Counted from the first letter of the stretch, positions 1 to 10,173 are shown. The stretch is DNA of 64,000 nucleotides from Desulfoferrobacter suflitae (GCF_022603395.1 NZ_JAIBKA010000002.1:248001-312000), one strand, 5' to 3'. Numbers and translations are program-made. Notes: a model not told the origin generated them from the sequence alone.

Positions 1-126
1 CAAGACTTCCCGGTCGGAATACCCTATATTTTCAACCGCACGCACGGCATCCAGGGTTTCTGAAGTTGATACAGCTACTCCCGAACGGCGCAGCACCAGC
101 ACAAAGTCTTCAATCGCTCGATCCAT
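1..126 (-). CDS. CoxE-like VWA-domain protein, N-terminal fragment
   Basis: An ATG at 126 opens a frame that runs off the left edge of the window. The 42 visible residues (beginning MDRAIEDFVLVLRRSGVAVS) resemble the N-terminus of CoxE/VWA proteins that partner MoxR-type ATPases; the typical pattern is a helix with 'LRRSGV', then 'SETLDAVRAVE', then 'YSDRE'. The start lies one base after the stop of the MoxR gene, so the two are almost certainly co-transcribed and translationally coupled. The von Willebrand domain itself lies outside the window, so the call rests on the N-terminal pattern plus the neighbour. Confidence 0.7.
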   Translation of the reverse strand, partial: MDRAIEDFVLVLRRSGVAVSTSETLDAVRAVENIGYSDREVL

Positions 127-127
127 C

Positions 128-1069
128 TCAGGTCCGCTTCGCACGCTCCAGCATTTGACCGACCTGGGTTCGCACCAACTGGATATCTTCCTCGAATTTC
201 AAAAACACATTGAGTGTTTCCGTCACCATATTCGGCTCCAGCCCATCGGCATGAAGAACGATCAGCACCCTGGCCCAATCGATGGCTTCACTCACTGAAG
301 GAATTTTTCTTAAATCCAACTGCCTGACCTGATGAATGTATCTGACCAGTTGATCGGCCAGCCGATCGGATATGCCAGGCACCCGGGTATGGATGACCTT
401 GCGCTCGAAATCGGGGCAGGGGAAAGGGATGTACAAGTAGAGACAGCGCCGTTTGAGCGCTTCGCTCATTTCTCTGGCATTATTGCTGGTCAAAAAGACA
501 ATGGGCCGGGTTACGGCTGAAACGGTGCCGATTTCCGGTATGGAAACCTGAAAATCGGAGAGGACTTCCAAGAGAAACGCTTCGAACTCTTCATCGGCTT
601 TGTCCACTTCGTCGACCAGCAGCACAGCGCCCTCCTCCTGCTGGAGCGCTTTAAGCAGAGGCCTTGGTTCGAGGAACTGCCGTGAAAAGAAGATATCATC
701 GTACTGGTGCAGCTTGAGCATGGAATCCGCCAGGCTGTCTGAATCCTCCAGCACATCCTTGACGCGGTCCCGCAATATTTGTGTGTAGAGCAGTTGTTTG
801 CCATACTTCCATTCATAAAGCGCTTTGGACTCATCCAGACCTTCGTAGCACTGAAGACGGATAAGAGGCAGTCCGGTAAAGGTGGCCATCGACTTGGCCA
901 GCTCGGTTTTTCCGACCCCTGCAGGCCCCTCGACCAGAATCGGTTTACCGAGATGATGTGCCAGATAGAGGGTGGTGGCGATTTCTCGAGTGCATACGTA
1001 GCCGGTGGCATGGAAGCCCCGCTGCAACGCCTCTATGGAAACGAACTGCTCTGCCGTGGAATTTTGCAC
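128..1069 (-). CDS. MoxR-family AAA+ ATPase
   Basis: A 313-residue AAA+ ATPase of the MoxR/CoxD type. Walker A is GPAGVGKT at about residues 48-55, Walker B is VLLVDEVDKAD near residue 150, and sensor 1 is 'FLTSNN', followed by an arginine-rich 'LKRRCLYLYIPFP' segment. MoxR ATPases act with VWA-domain partners as chaperones for insertion of metal cofactors or maturation of enzyme complexes. The adjacent CoxE-like gene fits such a pair. The client enzyme is not evident here: no Mo-hydroxylase or CO dehydrogenase genes are seen. Length is normal for the family. Confidence 0.9.
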   Translation of the reverse strand: MQNSTAEQFVSIEALQRGFHATGYVCTREIATTLYLAHHLGKPILVEGPAGVGKTELAKSMATFTGLPLIRLQCYEGLDESKALYEWKYGKQLLYTQILRDRVKDVLEDSDSLADSMLKLHQYDDIFFSRQFLEPRPLLKALQQEEGAVLLVDEVDKADEEFEAFLLEVLSDFQVSIPEIGTVSAVTRPIVFLTSNNAREMSEALKRRCLYLYIPFPCPDFERKVIHTRVPGISDRLADQLVRYIHQVRQLDLRKIPSVSEAIDWARVLIVLHADGLEPNMVTETLNVFLKFEEDIQLVRTQVGQMLERAKRT

Positions 1070-1075
1070 TGGGAT

Positions 1076-2299
1076 CTACCCTAAAAGCCTTGTGGCCTCC
1101 CGCATGAGTTGCCCGATCTTCAACCCCTGGGGACAAACCTTTTCCGCTTCGGAATAATCGTGCCCGAGAAGGCAATCCCGGGTCACTGCAGGAAGACCGG
1201 CAAACAACGACCGGGCTCGGTCTCTCTCGCCATAGCTGTTGTGATACATGAGATAGCGCATGATATCCCCTATGGGCGCCTGACCGGCGACGGTCGGCTC
1301 ACATAAGCGGGTGCAGCCTGCGCAGTAGGTGGAGGAGGTGGCATGGGCATAGCGCTGCATGGTCAAAAGATCGGCGGCGGAAAGTCTGGTCTGGTTCAGT
1401 GCTGCGGCTATGTTGGAAGTGAGTATCGACATATTCGGCATTTGGGAGCAGACACAGGCAATGTTGGGGTTTTCCCAAACGGCCTTGAGATTCGCCTGCT
1501 TATCGGAAAACCCGAGCTTGATGAAGCGGTCGGTCATTTCCCCACCGGATTCGGCAAGCCCGCTGAACCAGCCGCTCCCCTGGGTTTTCATGGCGGTAAG
1601 TCCGATGCCGGCTTCGGTGCAAGCCGTCACTGCCGATTGCATCCTGCTTTTGGCCATGACTCGATAGTTGTAGGTCATCATGATTCCATCGATCCAGCCA
1701 AGTTTTGCCGCGGCCAGCATCAATTCTTCCATGTTGCTGTGCGTGCTGAATCCGAAAAATTTTATCTTTCCCGAGGACTTGGCCTTTTCCATCCAAGCCC
1801 TGGTAGCCGCATTGACTTCATCAATGGCTTTCATGCCATGAATCAAATAGAGGTCGATATAGTCGGTTTTCATCCTGTCCAGGGATCGGTCGAGGAGTCT
1901 GGTCATGCCCGCGGGATCACGAGCGTCGGATTTGGTGACCAGAAAAATCTCCTTGCGCTGTTCAGGATATCTCTTAAAAAAGTCTCCTATGCCGATTTCG
2001 CTGTTTCCTCCCTCATAGCAGTCGGCGGTGTCCCAGTAGGTCACCCCCCATTTGAGGGCCTGGCGCAAAACAAGCTGGTTGGATGGGATATCAAACATCC
2101 CGCCGAGCCCCAGAATGGAAACATTGACCCCGGTTTTTCCAAAGGGTCGGGTGGGGACCCTGTCGTTTTGCGGATTGTTTTCCGCCGCGAACGAATCATT
2201 TGGCATGAAAGGCCCCGCAGCGGCCAATAGTGAACCGGTTCCGGCAACCCCGGCAGTCTTCAAAAAATCACGGCGCGACAGCCCCTTCCTGTCCGACAT
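1076..2299 (-). CDS. Tat-exported aldo/keto reductase with C-terminal Fe-S cysteines
   Basis: 407 residues. The N-terminus carries a twin-arginine signal (SRRDFLK at residues 8-14, then a hydrophobic stretch ending near Ala-Ala-Glu at about 40), so export to the periplasm is expected. An aldo/keto reductase barrel follows, with the catalytic tetrad recognisable: Asp and Tyr in 'DTADCYEGG', Lys in 'VTKSD' and His in 'LIHG'. The C-terminal segment has 'YCAGCTRLC' and a later 'VCPQG', the CxxCxxxC...CP layout of the [4Fe-4S]-type extension seen in anaerobe aldo/keto reductases. NAD(P)H is scarce in the periplasm, so the electron donor is unclear. It ends seven bases before the MoxR gene starts, so probably one transcript. 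Confidence 0.85.
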   Translation of the reverse strand: MSDRKGLSRRDFLKTAGVAGTGSLLAAAGPFMPNDSFAAENNPQNDRVPTRPFGKTGVNVSILGLGGMFDIPSNQLVLRQALKWGVTYWDTADCYEGGNSEIGIGDFFKRYPEQRKEIFLVTKSDARDPAGMTRLLDRSLDRMKTDYIDLYLIHGMKAIDEVNAATRAWMEKAKSSGKIKFFGFSTHSNMEELMLAAAKLGWIDGIMMTYNYRVMAKSRMQSAVTACTEAGIGLTAMKTQGSGWFSGLAESGGEMTDRFIKLGFSDKQANLKAVWENPNIACVCSQMPNMSILTSNIAAALNQTRLSAADLLTMQRYAHATSSTYCAGCTRLCEPTVAGQAPIGDIMRYLMYHNSYGERDRARSLFAGLPAVTRDCLLGHDYSEAEKVCPQGLKIGQLMREATRLLG

Positions 2300-2385
2300 G
2301 GCTCCTCCTTGCTTCGTCCCAATGTTCCAGCGGGCGGCTGGAAGTCAACGTAGCCGCTCTCACAGCGGAAGCTGCAGGTCTTTCC

Positions 2386-5160
2386 TCAAATCTGCTTCTC
2401 TTCCAGGGCAACACATTTATGCTGCACTTTTGCCTCGTGGTCACTCAATTTGCGGCACGCCGATTTTTCCCGCACCAGCGTTTCCAGCCGCAAGATGGCC
2501 GGCAGGAGGATCACCGCCGCCGCAACCACACTCAGGCTGCCAATGGTGGCCAACAGACCGAGACTGAAAATCCCGCGATGTGATGCGACCATCAGGCTGC
2601 CAAAGCCTACGGTGGTCGTCAGAGCGGCAAGGATGACGCCTTTGCCGGTACTGAAGGGCAATTCAACTCCGGAGTTGTTCTGCTGCAGCCAGCGCTGCAT
2701 GATGATGATGCCGTACTCGACTCCGGCCCCCACAATCAGCGGCAGAAAAAGGCTGTTGGCGAGATTCAGATCCACCCCAAAAAGGCGCATCAGGCCCATG
2801 GTCCACGCCGTTCCCACCAACAGTGGCAGCATCGCCATGAGCATGCTGGGAAAGCTGCGAAATGTAAAAAAAAGCAAGACAGATATGAAGATGACCGCAT
2901 AAATGGAAGCTTTGATGCATGCGTCGCGGAAAGCCTGAGTGAAGACATAAAGGGTTACCGGATCGCCCACTGCGTCCGGGTCAACCGAGGTGAGGTCGGC
3001 TACGAACTTTCCGAGCAAATCCGGTTCCCAAATGTCCTCTTCAGGAAAAACGCGGATGAGATACAGTCCATTTTGCCCGACAAATCGAATCAGGATATCG
3101 TTGGGAAGGTCGCTTACCTGCATTGGCGATGCGTTGGCATTGGCCTGCATGAGATCAAGCTTGTCGTTGAGATCGTTCATCAAGTGCCTGTCATAGTCTT
3201 CCAGCGCCGCCTGCAACTTAGTCTGATCCGCGGTGTCAATGGTCTGCCTGATACGGCCGATCAGTTGGCGCACCTGCACCATCTGATCCTCCAGTGGTGT
3301 TCTGTCACCCCACTCAGACTTGCTGGAATCGAGCATCTTGAAGCGAATCCGGGAAAGCGTTTTGTCCAGTTCACTGACGTTCACCGGCTTCCCGGTGGCC
3401 TGGAATGCAGCGGGATTGGGGATATAGGGCTTGATTTGCCGGAGTATTTGTATTTTTTCGCGCTGCTCCTGAGGAAGAAGTGTCAGAACATTTTCAACCT
3501 CGGAAACGGTCGGAAGCGCTTCCAGCAGTTTGCTTTTTGCCTCCACTTCAGCCAGCGAGCGAGCCAACACGGCACCATACATACTGGATCGCTTACTGTC
3601 ATCCAGCATCTTCTTTTCCCAAATGATTGATTCCGCATCCTTCGATTGCAGATTGAGCATATTGAGATCGAAGGTCACGCCGGTCGCAGCAAGCACTGAG
3701 ACAATCAAACCAGCACACGACAAAGCGACAATTGCTGCCGCCCGCCGATTGGTAATGCGAAAAAGCGGTCGACCATCGACCCGGTTGACCTGCCGTTCCG
3801 GCTTGGGTTTGTCGAACATCAACACCAGGGGAGGAACCAGAAAGAGAGTAGTGAGCGTGGTCACCAGCATGCCCATGGAACTGATGACTCCCAGCTCCGC
3901 CAATCCCTTAAAACCGGTCAGAACCAGTGGGAAGAATGAAAATGCCGCCGTGAGCCCGGCCAGGATAATGCCCGGGCCCAGTTTCACCATGGTCGCCCGA
4001 ATAGCTTCCCTCCGGGCAGACCGGCCACCTTTCACTTCCTCTTTATAGCGTGACAACCAGTGGACCCCGTAGTCATCACCCAGGCCAACCATCATGGGTG
4101 CAAACACAATGGATAGAATATTCAAATGGCCCACCACCAGGGTTGTCAATCCGAAGGTGAGGGCGAGGGCGATCACCGAGTTGGTCACTTGAAACAACGG
4201 CCGGCGAACGCCGCGCCAAAACAGAGTCAACAGCAGGGTCAACCCGATCAGCGAAATGATGGTGGCAACGCTCATGTCCGCAAAAGCCGAAGTCATCTCG
4301 TCGACGTTCATGGCTTCGCGTCCGGTGACCCCCGCCTGTATCTCCGGGAAATCCTGGCGCACTGCAGCGACAGTGGCCCTCAGTGCGTCCAGTGACTGTT
4401 GCGCGTTGTTAAATCCTTCTCCCTGCTCGACCGGAGTTACAAAAACCAGCAGGTAACGCTCATTTTCCGTCCAGAAATACCCCTCTTTCTCCTCATCCCA
4501 GGAACTGTCGGCAAAAAGAGAGCCCCACGGCGACTTGAACGGCCGGCCCTCCAGGAAAAAATCCAGGCTCTTCAGGCTGCTGATGAGGAAAGTCAAATCA
4601 AAGGGTTCTTCCCCATCCTTCTCCTGGTCATCGTCCAGAAAGCCGGTGAACAATTCGCCCACCATGGCTGCGGCAATCTCGCTGTTGATGAGTTGGAAGA
4701 AATTCGTCAGTTGGGGAGAATCGGCCAGGTCCCGGATAAAGTCCTGATGCTCCCGAAGCTTGTCGCGCAATGCCAGCAGATCCTTGCGCTCGGGATAGAG
4801 CAGCGCCCATTTGCGCACCGTATCGGGATCAATTCGATAAAAGACCTCGGCCACATGCTCCTTATCCTTTTCCAGTCTGGCAACCAAGGCGTGAAGAAAA
4901 TCCAGGGAGCGGGAAGGATCCGAATTTTCGATGGCAACAATGAAATTATCCATATCATCGAACTGATCGACGGTTTCAGCCAGTTGAACCAGACGGTGCT
5001 TGGGTGAAATGAGATCTCTCTGGCTGGTCTCGAAGCCAAGCTGAGCGGAGGTGTATAAAGCGGACAGACCAGCCAGCGCAAAGGCCAGGACAACGGTCAA
5101 CGCAGGCCGCCACGTGACAATGGCGAGGATTTTCTTCAATACGAATTGTACCGGGTTCAT
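2386..5160 (-). CDS. RND/MMPL-family exporter, HpnN-like
   Basis: 924 residues with the two-fold RND architecture. A first helix lies near residues 15-37, a large periplasmic domain with coiled-coil-like charged segments follows, then a block of five to six helices containing 'GDDYGVHW'. A second half repeats this, with 'GAGVEYGI' in the equivalent place. These two motifs are characteristic of the MMPL/HpnN branch, which moves hopanoids or other lipids to the outer membrane. No hopanoid-synthesis gene is in the window, so the substrate is unproven. The acidic residues in TM4-like positions of both halves suggest proton-driven transport. It lies 86 bases upstream of the aldo/keto reductase on the same strand. 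Confidence 0.85.
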   Translation of the reverse strand: MNPVQFVLKKILAIVTWRPALTVVLAFALAGLSALYTSAQLGFETSQRDLISPKHRLVQLAETVDQFDDMDNFIVAIENSDPSRSLDFLHALVARLEKDKEHVAEVFYRIDPDTVRKWALLYPERKDLLALRDKLREHQDFIRDLADSPQLTNFFQLINSEIAAAMVGELFTGFLDDDQEKDGEEPFDLTFLISSLKSLDFFLEGRPFKSPWGSLFADSSWDEEKEGYFWTENERYLLVFVTPVEQGEGFNNAQQSLDALRATVAAVRQDFPEIQAGVTGREAMNVDEMTSAFADMSVATIISLIGLTLLLTLFWRGVRRPLFQVTNSVIALALTFGLTTLVVGHLNILSIVFAPMMVGLGDDYGVHWLSRYKEEVKGGRSARREAIRATMVKLGPGIILAGLTAAFSFFPLVLTGFKGLAELGVISSMGMLVTTLTTLFLVPPLVLMFDKPKPERQVNRVDGRPLFRITNRRAAAIVALSCAGLIVSVLAATGVTFDLNMLNLQSKDAESIIWEKKMLDDSKRSSMYGAVLARSLAEVEAKSKLLEALPTVSEVENVLTLLPQEQREKIQILRQIKPYIPNPAAFQATGKPVNVSELDKTLSRIRFKMLDSSKSEWGDRTPLEDQMVQVRQLIGRIRQTIDTADQTKLQAALEDYDRHLMNDLNDKLDLMQANANASPMQVSDLPNDILIRFVGQNGLYLIRVFPEEDIWEPDLLGKFVADLTSVDPDAVGDPVTLYVFTQAFRDACIKASIYAVIFISVLLFFTFRSFPSMLMAMLPLLVGTAWTMGLMRLFGVDLNLANSLFLPLIVGAGVEYGIIIMQRWLQQNNSGVELPFSTGKGVILAALTTTVGFGSLMVASHRGIFSLGLLATIGSLSVVAAAVILLPAILRLETLVREKSACRKLSDHEAKVQHKCVALEEKQI

Positions 5161-5608
5161 TCTGGGTATCCTATTGACTCTCTTCGTTACTGAACGATCG
5201 ATGGGATTAATTACAGCTCATCCACTCGATGTTCACTATCGGTCTTTGCTTGCGCACCTCCAGGATGCCAATGGTGAGCCACCCTTCTACAGGCACCTCA
5301 ATCTCCTTATGGTTTATGCTCGGACAATCCAGAAACATAGCATAACCGGCCGGGTGCGGCAAAAAAATCTCGTCGACCACGGCTAAAGCCGCACCGCAGA
5401 GGCTCTGGCGATAATGCCCTTGACTCAGCCCACCTCACCTGCTACACAAAATCGGACCACAAGCAATTCTTATCACCCCCTGTCCGCCCCCGGTTACAGG
5501 CTGCTTGTCAATACCCTAATTACCGTGCCCGAGGAAAGCCGCGCGAGCGTTTCCACAGGGCTGCCGGCATGGGTTTGCCCAGTTGTCGACGCGGCGAGGA
5601 GAACCCTT
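5161..5608. other. Intergenic region between divergent transporter genes
   Basis: About 450 bases separate the ATG of the HpnN-like exporter (minus strand) from the preferred GTG start of the SLC13 transporter (plus strand). The transporter frame stays open upstream to an ATG at 5414, but that leader encodes a low-complexity Pro/Ser/Thr-rich peptide without a preceding Shine-Dalgarno sequence. Both promoters must lie here; I could not pick a convincing -35/-10 pair. Confidence 0.45.
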
Positions 5609-7957
5609 GTGACACCCCAGATGATGGTACTGCTGGTGATCGTTGGTGTAGCCCTGGTGCTGTTTATCGGCGGCTGGGTGCGCGTTGATGTGGTGGGACT
5701 GCTGGTATTGTCGGCCCTGGCATTGGCCGGGCTGGTCACGGCGCAGGAGGCACTGGCCGGCTTCAGCAGTCCGGCAGTGGTTACCGTCTGGGCAATGTTT
5801 ATCCTGTCCGCGGGCCTTACCCGCACCGGTATCGCCCACTGGCTCGGCCTGCCTCTGCAACGCTTTGCAAAGGGCAGCGAAGCACTGCTGACGGCGGTTC
5901 TGATGGTTGCCGCAAGCCTTCTTTCAGCGCTTATCAACACCGTAACGGTGGCCGCCATTCTATTGCCGGCCACCATGGAACTGGCACGACGCAGCAAGCG
6001 GCCGCCTTCGCGGCTGCTCATGCCGCTGGCACTTGGCTGCCTGCTGGGCGGTCCGTTCACCGGCATATCCACGCCGCCCAACATTCTGGTGACGGACGCA
6101 CTTCAAACCGCGGGCCTCCGCCCTTTCGGCCTGTTCGAGTTCACGCCTATTACCGCAGCCATCGTCGCGGCGGGCATTCTTTTTATGATATCCATCGGCC
6201 GGCGTTTGCTCCCGAGCCGCACAGCCACTGCGGAAGCGGATACCCGCTCGTCCTCGGTGGATATTTTCTACCAGCTCGACAGCTATATTTTCACTATTCG
6301 TATTCCACCGGGATCCGCTTTCCATGGCCGCTCCCTCGCCGACAGCCGGATAGGATCGGCCCTTTACTTGACAGTACTGGCAATTCAGCGCAATGGCGCA
6401 CTGACGCTCGCCCCTCGGCCGGGCGAAGTTTTGAGGGCTGGAGATTTGCTGATAGTGCATGGCAGCCCCGACCATCTGGAGCGGTTTCGCGGCACCCAGC
6501 ACCTCCAGGTCGAGTCCTCGGACCGATACTCGACGTTGCTTTCTCAGCGCCTTCAGACAGTCGAGGCAGTTGTTGCCGAAGGGTCTCCACTGCGCGGTAC
6601 TACGCTGGCAGAAAACGGGTTGCGACTGCAGCACCGCGTTCATGTGGTGGCGCTGCATAGCCCAGTGCACGGCAAAATCAAAGATCTGCGCCGTCACCAA
6701 CTCACCGCGGGTGATCGGCTGTTGCTGCAGGCAGAGCAAAAATCGCTCGAAGCACTGGTTCGCCTCGGCCTTGTCGCGGACCTCCACGTGGTCGCCGCGG
6801 ATAGAGTGGACGAGCTTGCGGGCGGTTTCATGGAAATCCTGCCGGTGCGCGTTCCCCCCGGTTCGGTTTTGGTTGATCGTGATCTGGTCGAAAGTCGCCT
6901 GGGAAATGCCTTCGGTCTGACCGTGGTAGGTCTGGTGCGTGACGGGGAACTGCAGTGCATGCCCTCCCCCCATGAAAAGGTGCAGGCGGGAGATCTGTTG
7001 TTGCTGCAGGGATCACGGCACGATCTCGATATTCTCGAAAGCCTTCAGGAACTGGAGTTCACCGAACAGACCTCCGCCCTCGAGACCGAATTGGAATCGC
7101 AGCACATCGGCGCCACCGAAATTCTCCTGTCGCCGCGTACCACTCTTGCAGGCCGAACACTGTCGGAACTCTTTTTCCGCGAACGTTACGGCCTGAGTGT
7201 TCTCGCCATCTGGCGCAAGGGGAGAGCTTATCGCAGCAGGCTGCAGGACATGCCTCTGCAGTTTGGAGACGCACTGCTGGTGTACGGGCAGCGACGCAAT
7301 CTCGAGGCGGTGGCGCGAGACCGCGACTTCATTGTACTCGATGAGACCGCTGCCCGCGCACCACGTCTGGAAAAGGCAGCCTTTGCCGCAGCCGTCATGC
7401 TGGTGGTGCTGGTCAGCGCCATCGCGGGACTTGTTCCCATCGCAATCGCCGCCCTCACCGGTGCAGCGGTGATGGTGCTGGTCGGGTGCCTGAGCATGGA
7501 AGAAGCTTATCGTGCCATTGAATGGAAAGTAGTGTTTCTGATCGCCGGGATGCTGCCTTTGGGAGCCGCCATCGAAAAAACGGGAGCAGCACAGATGGCG
7601 GCCAATGCTTTGATCGACGCGGTGGGCGATTTGGGACCTCGCTGGATCGTAGCCGCACTCTTTATCGTCACCGTAGCCGGCACCCAGGTTATCCCCACCG
7701 CCGCCCTGGTGGTATTGATGGCGCCTGTAGCGCTCAGTGCCGCAAGCAGTCTGGAAATTTCGCCCCATTTGTTGATGATGACCGTTGCTATTGCGGCTTC
7801 CTCGAGTTTCGCCAGCCCCCTCTCGCATCCCGCTCACCTGCTCGTCATGAGCCCGGGCGGCTATCGTTTCCTGGACTACGTGAAAGTGGGAGTGCCGGTG
7901 ACGATCATTGCCCTGCTCGTGTCGGTAGGATTACTCCCCATCCTCTTTCCGCCATAA
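5609..7957 (+). CDS. SLC13/DASS-type transporter with four RCK_C (TrkA-C) domains
   Basis: 782 residues from the GTG at 5609, preferred because GAGGAGAA ends seven bases upstream; an in-frame ATG at 5414 would add a 65-residue unstructured leader. Membrane segments form two blocks. The N-terminal block holds the 'SALINTVTVAAILLP' Ser-Asn-Thr motif and the C-terminal block 'TAALVVLMAP', the two re-entrant cation/anion-site motifs of divalent anion:Na+ symporters. Between them lie four consecutive RCK_C domains, each ending in a '(A/G)GDxLLxxG' signature. RCK_C domains bind ligands and gate transport; such fusions are often sulfate, selenate or organic-acid carriers. No neighbour identifies the substrate. 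Confidence 0.85.
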   Translation: MTPQMMVLLVIVGVALVLFIGGWVRVDVVGLLVLSALALAGLVTAQEALAGFSSPAVVTVWAMFILSAGLTRTGIAHWLGLPLQRFAKGSEALLTAVLMVAASLLSALINTVTVAAILLPATMELARRSKRPPSRLLMPLALGCLLGGPFTGISTPPNILVTDALQTAGLRPFGLFEFTPITAAIVAAGILFMISIGRRLLPSRTATAEADTRSSSVDIFYQLDSYIFTIRIPPGSAFHGRSLADSRIGSALYLTVLAIQRNGALTLAPRPGEVLRAGDLLIVHGSPDHLERFRGTQHLQVESSDRYSTLLSQRLQTVEAVVAEGSPLRGTTLAENGLRLQHRVHVVALHSPVHGKIKDLRRHQLTAGDRLLLQAEQKSLEALVRLGLVADLHVVAADRVDELAGGFMEILPVRVPPGSVLVDRDLVESRLGNAFGLTVVGLVRDGELQCMPSPHEKVQAGDLLLLQGSRHDLDILESLQELEFTEQTSALETELESQHIGATEILLSPRTTLAGRTLSELFFRERYGLSVLAIWRKGRAYRSRLQDMPLQFGDALLVYGQRRNLEAVARDRDFIVLDETAARAPRLEKAAFAAAVMLVVLVSAIAGLVPIAIAALTGAAVMVLVGCLSMEEAYRAIEWKVVFLIAGMLPLGAAIEKTGAAQMAANALIDAVGDLGPRWIVAALFIVTVAGTQVIPTAALVVLMAPVALSAASSLEISPHLLMMTVAIAASSSFASPLSHPAHLLVMSPGGYRFLDYVKVGVPVTIIALLVSVGLLPILFPP

Positions 7958-8043
7958 CAGGGTGCGTCTCGGCTGCTGCTACGGTTCGGAAAACGGGCAA
8001 TGGTCCAAACAGTGCAGGTTGGGCTGGGCGGACTAATGTAGCC

Positions 8044-8070
8044 GTTGGGTTTCGCTGCGCTCTACCCAAC
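8044..8070. repeat. REP-like palindrome (GGGTTTCGC type)
   Basis: A short imperfect palindrome between convergent genes: GTTGGGT (8044-8050) pairs with ACCCAAC (8064-8070) around a TTCGCTGCGCTCT loop. It shares the GGGTTTCGC/GCTCTACCC core with the element at 13419-13527 and resembles dispersed palindromes common in proteobacterial intergenic DNA. It may act as a bidirectional terminator for the two convergent genes, but has no clean T-tract. Confidence 0.6.
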
Positions 8071-8113
8071 CTGCGGCATTCGGCATTCGGCCACTTGATT
8101 GCGTGGCGCTGCA

Positions 8114-10051
8114 CTAAAGGAGCAGCGAGCGCCTTTTGTTCCTGGATTCATTTTCCCCCGAGACGCGAATCGCCCTTTTACCACTCACCGGGCATTCGTG
8201 TTCGCACACTCCACACCCGATGCACAGCTTCGGGTCAACTTGCGGTCGCTGCAGCCGAACTTGAATTTCAATCCGTGATCCAATGGCGAGCTCCGGCCCA
8301 AACGGCGTGCGCGGATCTACCGCCAACACCCGGTCTGCGTTGTCGACGATCGGCCGGCGCGTATTCGTAGGGTCGGTCGTCAGCCTGATGAAATAGTCCC
8401 CGGTCGAAAGCTGTGCCGCCTGAAACGATGTGCCGGCAATTTCCAATACACTGCCGTTGGATCTGACAACTTCGGCGACGCCATTGCGCAGGGGACTATA
8501 GTATTCCCGGACGAAAATCGCTTTGGGACTGACGGGGCACGTTTCCTGGCACACAATGCATGGTTTGTCCATGGCCCACGGCAGACAACGGCCATGATCC
8601 ACAAAGGCGCATCCGAGCCTGATCGGACCGGGCTCGGCAAAGACTCCCCGGCCGAGCTTTTCCTCCAGGCTGATGGGCCTTATGGCGGCCGTCGGGCATA
8701 CATGGCTGCAGGCAATACAGTTCAGCTGGCAGCCGCTGGTCCCGACTCGAAAATTGAGGAGCGGTGTCCACAATCCCTCCAATCCAGCCTCCAGGCCCGC
8801 CGGTTGAATGATGTTAGTAGGACAGATGCGCATGCACTGTCCGCATTTGATGCATCGAGACAGAAAATCAGCTTCCCTCAGGGCCCCTGGAGGACGAATC
8901 ACGGCAGGGTTCCAATTCTGATCCGTATAGCCGCCGAGTCTGACCATGGGCACTGCCGCAATGCCCGATGCCAAAGCCACGACAAATCCCCTGCGGGACA
9001 TGTCGGGAGAAACGATTGCACCTGATGCCGATGGTGCGGTTTGATAGCTGATCAAACCATGCCCGCATTGGTCCAGGCAGTTCATGCACAGCACGCATTC
9101 CGGCAGGCGTATTGTGCCGGTCGGCTCGCAGCCCCCTTCACAGTCGGCTTCGCACCATTGACACTGGGCGCACTGGTCCTGTCTCTTGCCAATGCGCCAC
9201 AGGGAAAAACGACTCAATACGCCATAAAAAGCTCCCAGAGGACAGACATACCGGCAGTAAAATCGAGGCGTGCGCAGGTTCATCAAAAGAGCGCCAAGAA
9301 AAACCGTGCCAATCAGCCAGGCCCCTTCATAATGCCTTTGAGTGACCGATAGGGTTGGGCTGGCCGAATCGACAAGGGGCAATAAAACCAGGTTGACGGA
9401 ACGGTACACCAGTGGGATGGGGTCCAGCAGGCCGGTCTGCAGTGAGGCACCGATCATGGGCTCCATCGAATAGAGCAGACCCACAAGAGTCCAGCCTCCC
9501 ACGAGAGCCAGCAGGATAGTGCCTGTTTTGCGCAGCTGGTTGGTCAAGCCGAAAATCGTGAGCGCCACAATGGCAATCGTCACCGCCGTTAGAAGCCACA
9601 GGCTCGCCGCAAGGGCAACAGCCGTCCGCACCGCGCGCGCCATCAGAGCACCCGCAGCAGCCGACAGCAGGAATATCAGGATGTAGTATTTTATGGACTG
9701 CCCGCGCTGATACGCATTGACTGCGGCCTTGCGCGATAAGGTCCGACCCCGCTTGCCCAGATAACCGAACAGGTGGTGCAGCGTTCCAAACGGACAAACC
9801 CAGCCGCAGAAGAATCGCCCCAGCACAATGGTCAGCACTGTGGTCACCAGCGCCCACGACAACCCGGCATAGACCGTCTGCGTGGTGAGCATGACGCCGA
9901 CATGCACCAGAGGATCCAGTTGCAGGAACCAGTTCACCGGCCATCCACGCAGCTGCCACCAGTGCTCTCCAAAGGTGCTCACAATACAGAACCAGAAGAA
10001 CAGGAGCAAAAAAAACACCTGACTGATTCGCCTGACGGTAACAATTTTCAT
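8114..10051 (-). CDS. NapH-like membrane ferredoxin fused to a NapG/MauM-like Fe-S protein
   Basis: 645 residues. The N-terminal half is NapH/MauN-like: several transmembrane helices with two 'CxxxCP' motifs (CGWVCPFG and CRYVCPLG), then Cys clusters CAQCQWC and CVLCMNC for [4Fe-4S] centres. An internal twin-arginine-like segment (MSRRGFVVALASG, about residue 335) leads into a NapG/MauM-like domain with further clusters (CIKCGQCMRIC, CIACSHVC, CIVCQETC, CIGCGVCEHEC). The product should relay electrons between quinol or a cytoplasmic donor and a periplasmic acceptor. It lies downstream of the Tat-DUF362 and DUF6599-like genes on the same strand, and these three probably form one module. No nap or mau catalytic gene is present. 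Confidence 0.85.
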   Translation of the reverse strand: MKIVTVRRISQVFFLLLFFWFCIVSTFGEHWWQLRGWPVNWFLQLDPLVHVGVMLTTQTVYAGLSWALVTTVLTIVLGRFFCGWVCPFGTLHHLFGYLGKRGRTLSRKAAVNAYQRGQSIKYYILIFLLSAAAGALMARAVRTAVALAASLWLLTAVTIAIVALTIFGLTNQLRKTGTILLALVGGWTLVGLLYSMEPMIGASLQTGLLDPIPLVYRSVNLVLLPLVDSASPTLSVTQRHYEGAWLIGTVFLGALLMNLRTPRFYCRYVCPLGAFYGVLSRFSLWRIGKRQDQCAQCQWCEADCEGGCEPTGTIRLPECVLCMNCLDQCGHGLISYQTAPSASGAIVSPDMSRRGFVVALASGIAAVPMVRLGGYTDQNWNPAVIRPPGALREADFLSRCIKCGQCMRICPTNIIQPAGLEAGLEGLWTPLLNFRVGTSGCQLNCIACSHVCPTAAIRPISLEEKLGRGVFAEPGPIRLGCAFVDHGRCLPWAMDKPCIVCQETCPVSPKAIFVREYYSPLRNGVAEVVRSNGSVLEIAGTSFQAAQLSTGDYFIRLTTDPTNTRRPIVDNADRVLAVDPRTPFGPELAIGSRIEIQVRLQRPQVDPKLCIGCGVCEHECPVSGKRAIRVSGENESRNKRRSLLL

Positions 10052-10173
10052 GGGATCGATTATTCTACTGTTATCTAACAGATCGGGTACAAGAAATGGC
10101 TGGAAGCAATCTTAAAGGTCCCCTCTGCCGCCAACCAGCAAACGCCGGAGGCCGGGCCCCGGCCGGACAGCTT

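Noticed and set aside
1343-2230. 295-residue frame antisense to the aldo/keto reductase
   Set aside because: Shadow of a well-supported gene, no start signal and no motifs.
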